NCBI GenBank assembly: GCA_027025255.1
Contig: JALVRC010000089.1
Span: 1 to 9,301 of the forward strand
Direction: 5' to 3'
Source of the DNA: Caldifarciminota bacterium
GTDB lineage: Bacteria; Hydrothermota; Tepidihabitantia; B3-TA06; JALVRC01
DNA: 9,301 nucleotides
Shown piece after piece: positions 7,066 through 9,301 of this stretch. Under the pieces are notes generated by a model. It saw only the letters and a list, made by a program, of their open reading frames with translations. It made no database searches and was not told the origin of the DNA. Position 1 is the first letter of the stretch; each line of letters starts with the position of its first letter. Made by a program: the position numbers and the translations under genes.

Positions 7066-7597
7066 ACAATACTTCAACAAGAATTATTATTATCCCTGCA
7101 GGAACAAGTAACAGAGCTAAAAGGCTGTTCATTGCCAGGGGAATTCCTATAACAATAAGTATCATACCTGTATATCTTGGATGTTTGACCCATTTGTAGA
7201 AATTAGAAGAAAAAATCTTTTTTTTGTCATGTATAAGAACCTCAACACGTATATATATACCAGCAGCTATAAGTAGAAAGCCGAGAATTTCTATAGGTAT
7301 GGGAAAACGTGTCTTTAATACCCAGCCCATATCATAAATGCTTAAGATAATAAACAGATAAAAAAAGGTAGCAAACGCTGCTCGCAAAAGAGGGTGAAGA
7401 TTTTTAACAAGATTTGACTGAAAGAACAGTGCATGAAAATAGTATTCGGTCCCTAACCAGAGAAGAATTAGAGCCATGGATACGAATGAAATGAAAGGGA
7501 AAGGATTACCTAAATCCCAGAAAAGATTGTAGAAGAAATTTATAAAATATGCTACAACAAGGAGTGCCCATAAAAATCGGGATACATTAATCTTCAT
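6998..7597 (-). CDS. Membrane methyltransferase, isoprenylcysteine carboxyl/phospholipid methyltransferase-like
   Basis: This 199-residue integral membrane protein has about five hydrophobic segments (about 8-27, 34-53, 72-92, 102-122, 145-177). The signature is KHPRYTG (138-144) followed by a hydrophobic helix and an acidic pair, Glu179-Asp180. This corresponds to the RHPxYxG...EE pattern of the ICMT/PEMT superfamily, which binds S-adenosylmethionine at the membrane surface and methylates lipids, prenylcysteine or other small substrates. The C-terminus is short and loses the usual FGxxYxxY stretch, ending FNNIKPQFYILPWIK; that part of the DNA also encodes the signal peptide of the binding protein in another frame. 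The ATG at 7597 overlaps the 3' end of the lipoprotein gene by 11 nt, with AGGAAAG upstream. The substrate cannot be told from sequence. Bacterial members are often of unknown role. Confidence 0.75.
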   Translation of the reverse strand: MKINVSRFLWALLVVAYFINFFYNLFWDLGNPFPFISFVSMALILLWLGTEYYFHALFFQSNLVKNLHPLLRAAFATFFYLFIILSIYDMGWVLKTRFPIPIEILGFLLIAAGIYIRVEVLIHDKKKIFSSNFYKWVKHPRYTGMILIVIGIPLAMNSLLALLLVPAGIIIILVEVLYEDKILAFNNIKPQFYILPWIK

Positions 7598-8180
7598 TGA
7601 GAACTTTCCTGTTTTTAAATCTTATGCTTGGTTTGGAATAAAGTCTTAAACTGAAAGATGTATCTTTAAGCACAAGAGAATTTAATGTGTCATAGGAACA
7701 GGTATCTATAAATATTAAATCTTCTACAACAAGCTCTAATTTCTTTATAGAGGCTTTAAGTAATGAGTCTTTATTAACAGAGACACTTCCTTTATAAGAA
7801 GGAGTGGAAAGTAAAGAGATTATTCCAATACTTTTGCCTTTTACATTTTTTATCATATAGGGTTGTAAAAAAGAAGCCTTCCTTGTAGAAGAGAGAATAA
7901 ATATGTTTGTTGCTCTGTATACAGGCAAGAATAGAGAATCTTCAACTAAACTGGCTTCAGGATAAACAATGTCAATACCTATGGAATCCATTTTTTTTAT
8001 ATCTTCTACAGTGATTGTTGAATCCTTTATAATTACAAGATCTGAAGGTTGAATTGCAAGTTTATATGCAAGGTTTTTGTTTGTAATATATACAACCTTA
8101 ATCCAGTCTTTATTAGTAGTAAAAAGTCTCATACAACCAGTAAGGAATAAAAGTATAGCTGATAGGATAAATTTTTTCAT
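7587..8180 (-). CDS. Lipoprotein resembling a 5'-nucleotidase (UshA-like) metallophosphatase domain without metal ligands
   Basis: This 197-residue protein starts MKKFILSAILLFLTGC, a textbook lipoprotein signal with lipobox LTGC (acylated Cys16), so it is probably membrane-anchored outside the cytoplasm. I do not recognise a named family. The segment order VVYITN (29-34), SDLVIIKDS (46-54), IGIDIVYPEAS (67-77), LPVYRATNIF (85-94), FLQPYMIKNVKGKSIGIISLLSTP (104-127), KLELVVEDLIFID (147-159) follows that of the calcineurin-like domain of 5'-nucleotidases (TND, GD, GYDAVxxGNHE, FPVLSANI, PYxIxxxxGxKIGIIGLTT, ADLVIxLSH). The metal-binding Asp, His and Asn residues of those motifs are absent. It would thus be a non-catalytic relative; this homology is my inference. 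It starts 1 nt after the biotin carboxylase stop with AGGAG in front, and overlaps the methyltransferase start. Confidence 0.7.
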   Translation of the reverse strand: MKKFILSAILLFLTGCMRLFTTNKDWIKVVYITNKNLAYKLAIQPSDLVIIKDSTITVEDIKKMDSIGIDIVYPEASLVEDSLFLPVYRATNIFILSSTRKASFLQPYMIKNVKGKSIGIISLLSTPSYKGSVSVNKDSLLKASIKKLELVVEDLIFIDTCSYDTLNSLVLKDTSFSLRLYSKPSIRFKNRKVLNED

Positions 8181-8181
8181 G

Positions 8182-9301
8182 CTATTCTCCTGTTTTTATA
8201 TATTTTGAAATAAAATCAGTTGTCAGGTTTCCTTTTATAAACTCTTCGTGATCCATGATTTTAAGATGGAAAGGAATGGTTGTACTTATGCCTTCAATGT
8301 AAAATTCCAGTAAAGCCCTTTTCATACGGAGTCTGGCCTCTTCTCTATCTCTACCATAGGCAATAAGTTTTGCAATTAAGGAATCGTAATAAGGTGGTAT
8401 TTTATATCCAGCAAAGATATGAGAGTCAACCCTGATGCCGGGGCCTCCAGGTAAATGAAGAAATTTTATTGTGCCAGGAGATGGTCTAAAATTCTTGTCT
8501 GGATCCTCTGCATTTATCCTACATTCTATAGAATGTCCCTGGGGATGTATAAGATTTTCTCTAAGTGTTAAACTTTCTCCTGCAGCTACAAGTATTTGTT
8601 CTTTAATTAGATCAGCACCTGACACCATTTCTGAAACAGGATGCTCAACCTGTATTCTTGTATTCATCTCCATGAAATAGAAATTTTTATCCTTATCAAG
8701 CAAGAATTCAATAGTCCCTGCACTGTTGTATCCTACAGCCTTAGCTCCTTTTATAGCAGCTTCTCCCATTTTTCTTCTCAAATCTTCGTTAACTGCTACT
8801 GACGGGGATTCTTCAATTAATTTTTGATGTCTTCTTTGGATTGAACATTCTCTTTCCCCTACATGAAATATATTACCTTTCTTATCCCCAATGAGCTGTA
8901 TTTCAATATGTCTGGGCTCAAGAATAAACTTTTCCATATATAGACCCTCATTTCCAAATGCTGCTTTAGCCTCTATTTGAGCCATACGAAATCCTGTTTT
9001 CAGTTCCTCGTCATTATAAGCAAGCCTCATTCCTTTACCTCCACCTCCGTAAGAGGCTTTTATAAGAACAGGATATCCAATACTGCGCGCTAATTGTAAT
9101 GCTTCTTCAACATCTTTAATCTCTCCGTCACTTCCAGGTATTACAGGAAGACCTGCATTTCTCATAATTTCCTTGGCTTTGCTCTTATCGCCCATAAGTT
9201 TCATTATCTCTGGATTTGGACCTATAAAGACAAAACCGTTTTCTTCTACTATTTTTGCGAATTCAGGATTTTCAGAAAGAAAACCGTACCCAGGATGAAT
9301 T
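8182..9301 (-). CDS. accC: Biotin carboxylase (AccC/PycA type), 5' end beyond the window
   Basis: The visible 372 residues are the C-terminal part of biotin carboxylase, the ATP-grasp subunit that carboxylates biotin on BCCP with bicarbonate and ATP. The reading begins IHPGYGFLSENPEF, which corresponds to about residue 79 of the 449-residue E. coli enzyme, so only the N-terminal Rossmann-like part is missing. Motifs (visible numbering): IKASYGGGGKGMR (80-92), HVGERECSIQRRHQKLIEE, FMEMNTRIQVEHP with catalytic Glu211, Asn213 and Arg215, ECRINAEDP and PPYYDSLIAKL. All active-site residues that fall within view are present. The protein ends shortly after the biotin carboxylase C-terminal domain, so it is a free subunit rather than part of a long fused pyruvate carboxylase. 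It could serve acetyl-CoA, propionyl-CoA or pyruvate carboxylase; the partner (BCCP or carboxyltransferase) is not in view. Its TAG stop is followed after 1 nt by the lipoprotein ATG. Confidence 0.96.
   Translation of the reverse strand, partial: IHPGYGFLSENPEFAKIVEENGFVFIGPNPEIMKLMGDKSKAKEIMRNAGLPVIPGSDGEIKDVEEALQLARSIGYPVLIKASYGGGGKGMRLAYNDEELKTGFRMAQIEAKAAFGNEGLYMEKFILEPRHIEIQLIGDKKGNIFHVGERECSIQRRHQKLIEESPSVAVNEDLRRKMGEAAIKGAKAVGYNSAGTIEFLLDKDKNFYFMEMNTRIQVEHPVSEMVSGADLIKEQILVAAGESLTLRENLIHPQGHSIECRINAEDPDKNFRPSPGTIKFLHLPGGPGIRVDSHIFAGYKIPPYYDSLIAKLIAYGRDREEARLRMKRALLEFYIEGISTTIPFHLKIMDHEEFIKGNLTTDFISKYIKTGE

Noticed and set aside
6998..7080. Frameshift hypothesis for the methyltransferase C-terminus
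   Set aside because: I read the other two frames: one is the signal peptide of the binding protein and the third stops at once, so neither restores a typical methyltransferase tail.
6268..7080. Binding protein starting at TTG 7080
   Set aside because: The ATG 15 nt downstream gives a cleaner signal peptide (MKIKY then hydrophobic core); neither has a strong ribosome binding site, so this is a preference rather than proof.
8471..8680. Short plus-strand open frame inside the biotin carboxylase gene
   Set aside because: It is antisense to highly conserved biotin carboxylase motifs and shows no features of its own.
1..9301. Defence system, CRISPR array, mobile element or RNA gene
   Set aside because: I found no regularly spaced repeats, transposase or integrase motifs, terminal repeats or tRNA-like cloverleaf. 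The cyclase-ATPase protein resembles signalling STAND proteins, but nothing beside it suggests an antiphage operon.

Overview
The window looks like an AT-rich genome of an anaerobic or fermentative bacterium, probably from an uncultured lineage. The evidence is ATP-forming or gluconeogenic pyruvate phosphate dikinase, sigma70-type promoters, Shine-Dalgarno sites and lipoprotein-type signal peptides. I cannot name the taxon from sequence alone. All protein-coding space is occupied except one divergent intergenic gap (1794-1953). I saw no tRNA, rRNA, CRISPR array, insertion sequence or riboswitch.

Region 1 (1-1793, minus): the 5' two-thirds or so of a large signalling protein. It has an N-terminal zinc ribbon, a class III nucleotide cyclase-like domain, then a STAND/AAA-type ATPase module, and it runs off the left edge. 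The frame is broken at a run of seven A's just after the apparent ATG, which separates that ATG from the zinc ribbon. Several catalytic cyclase residues are replaced, so the domain may be a sensor or scaffold rather than an enzyme.

Region 2 (1794-1953): a compact divergent promoter region. Two perfect TTGACA-16 bp-TATAAT promoters face away from each other. The leftward one places its transcription start essentially on the ATG of the cyclase gene (a leaderless mRNA). The rightward one precedes a strong AGGAGGT site for ppdK.

Region 3 (1954-4635, plus): complete ppdK, interconverting pyruvate and phosphoenolpyruvate.

Region 4 (4640-9301, minus): a tightly packed, overlapping gene run transcribed leftward, convergent with ppdK. 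In order of transcription it holds a biotin carboxylase (5' end outside the window), a lipoprotein resembling a 5'-nucleotidase domain without metal ligands, a membrane methyltransferase of the ICMT/PEMT type, and a complete BtuFCD-type importer (binding protein, permease, ATPase) for cobalamin or an iron chelate. Every junction overlaps or is 1 nt apart, so co-transcription and translational coupling are likely. The permease has no ATG, GTG or TTG in frame ahead of its first membrane helix, so it appears to start at ATA (or ATT). A perfect 12-bp inverted repeat lies at the convergent junction with ppdK.

No clearly new multi-gene system is visible. The best leads are the frame-broken, catalytically degenerate cyclase-ATPase gene, the non-canonical permease start, and the unusual biotin carboxylase/pseudo-phosphatase/methyltransferase/B12-importer operon.
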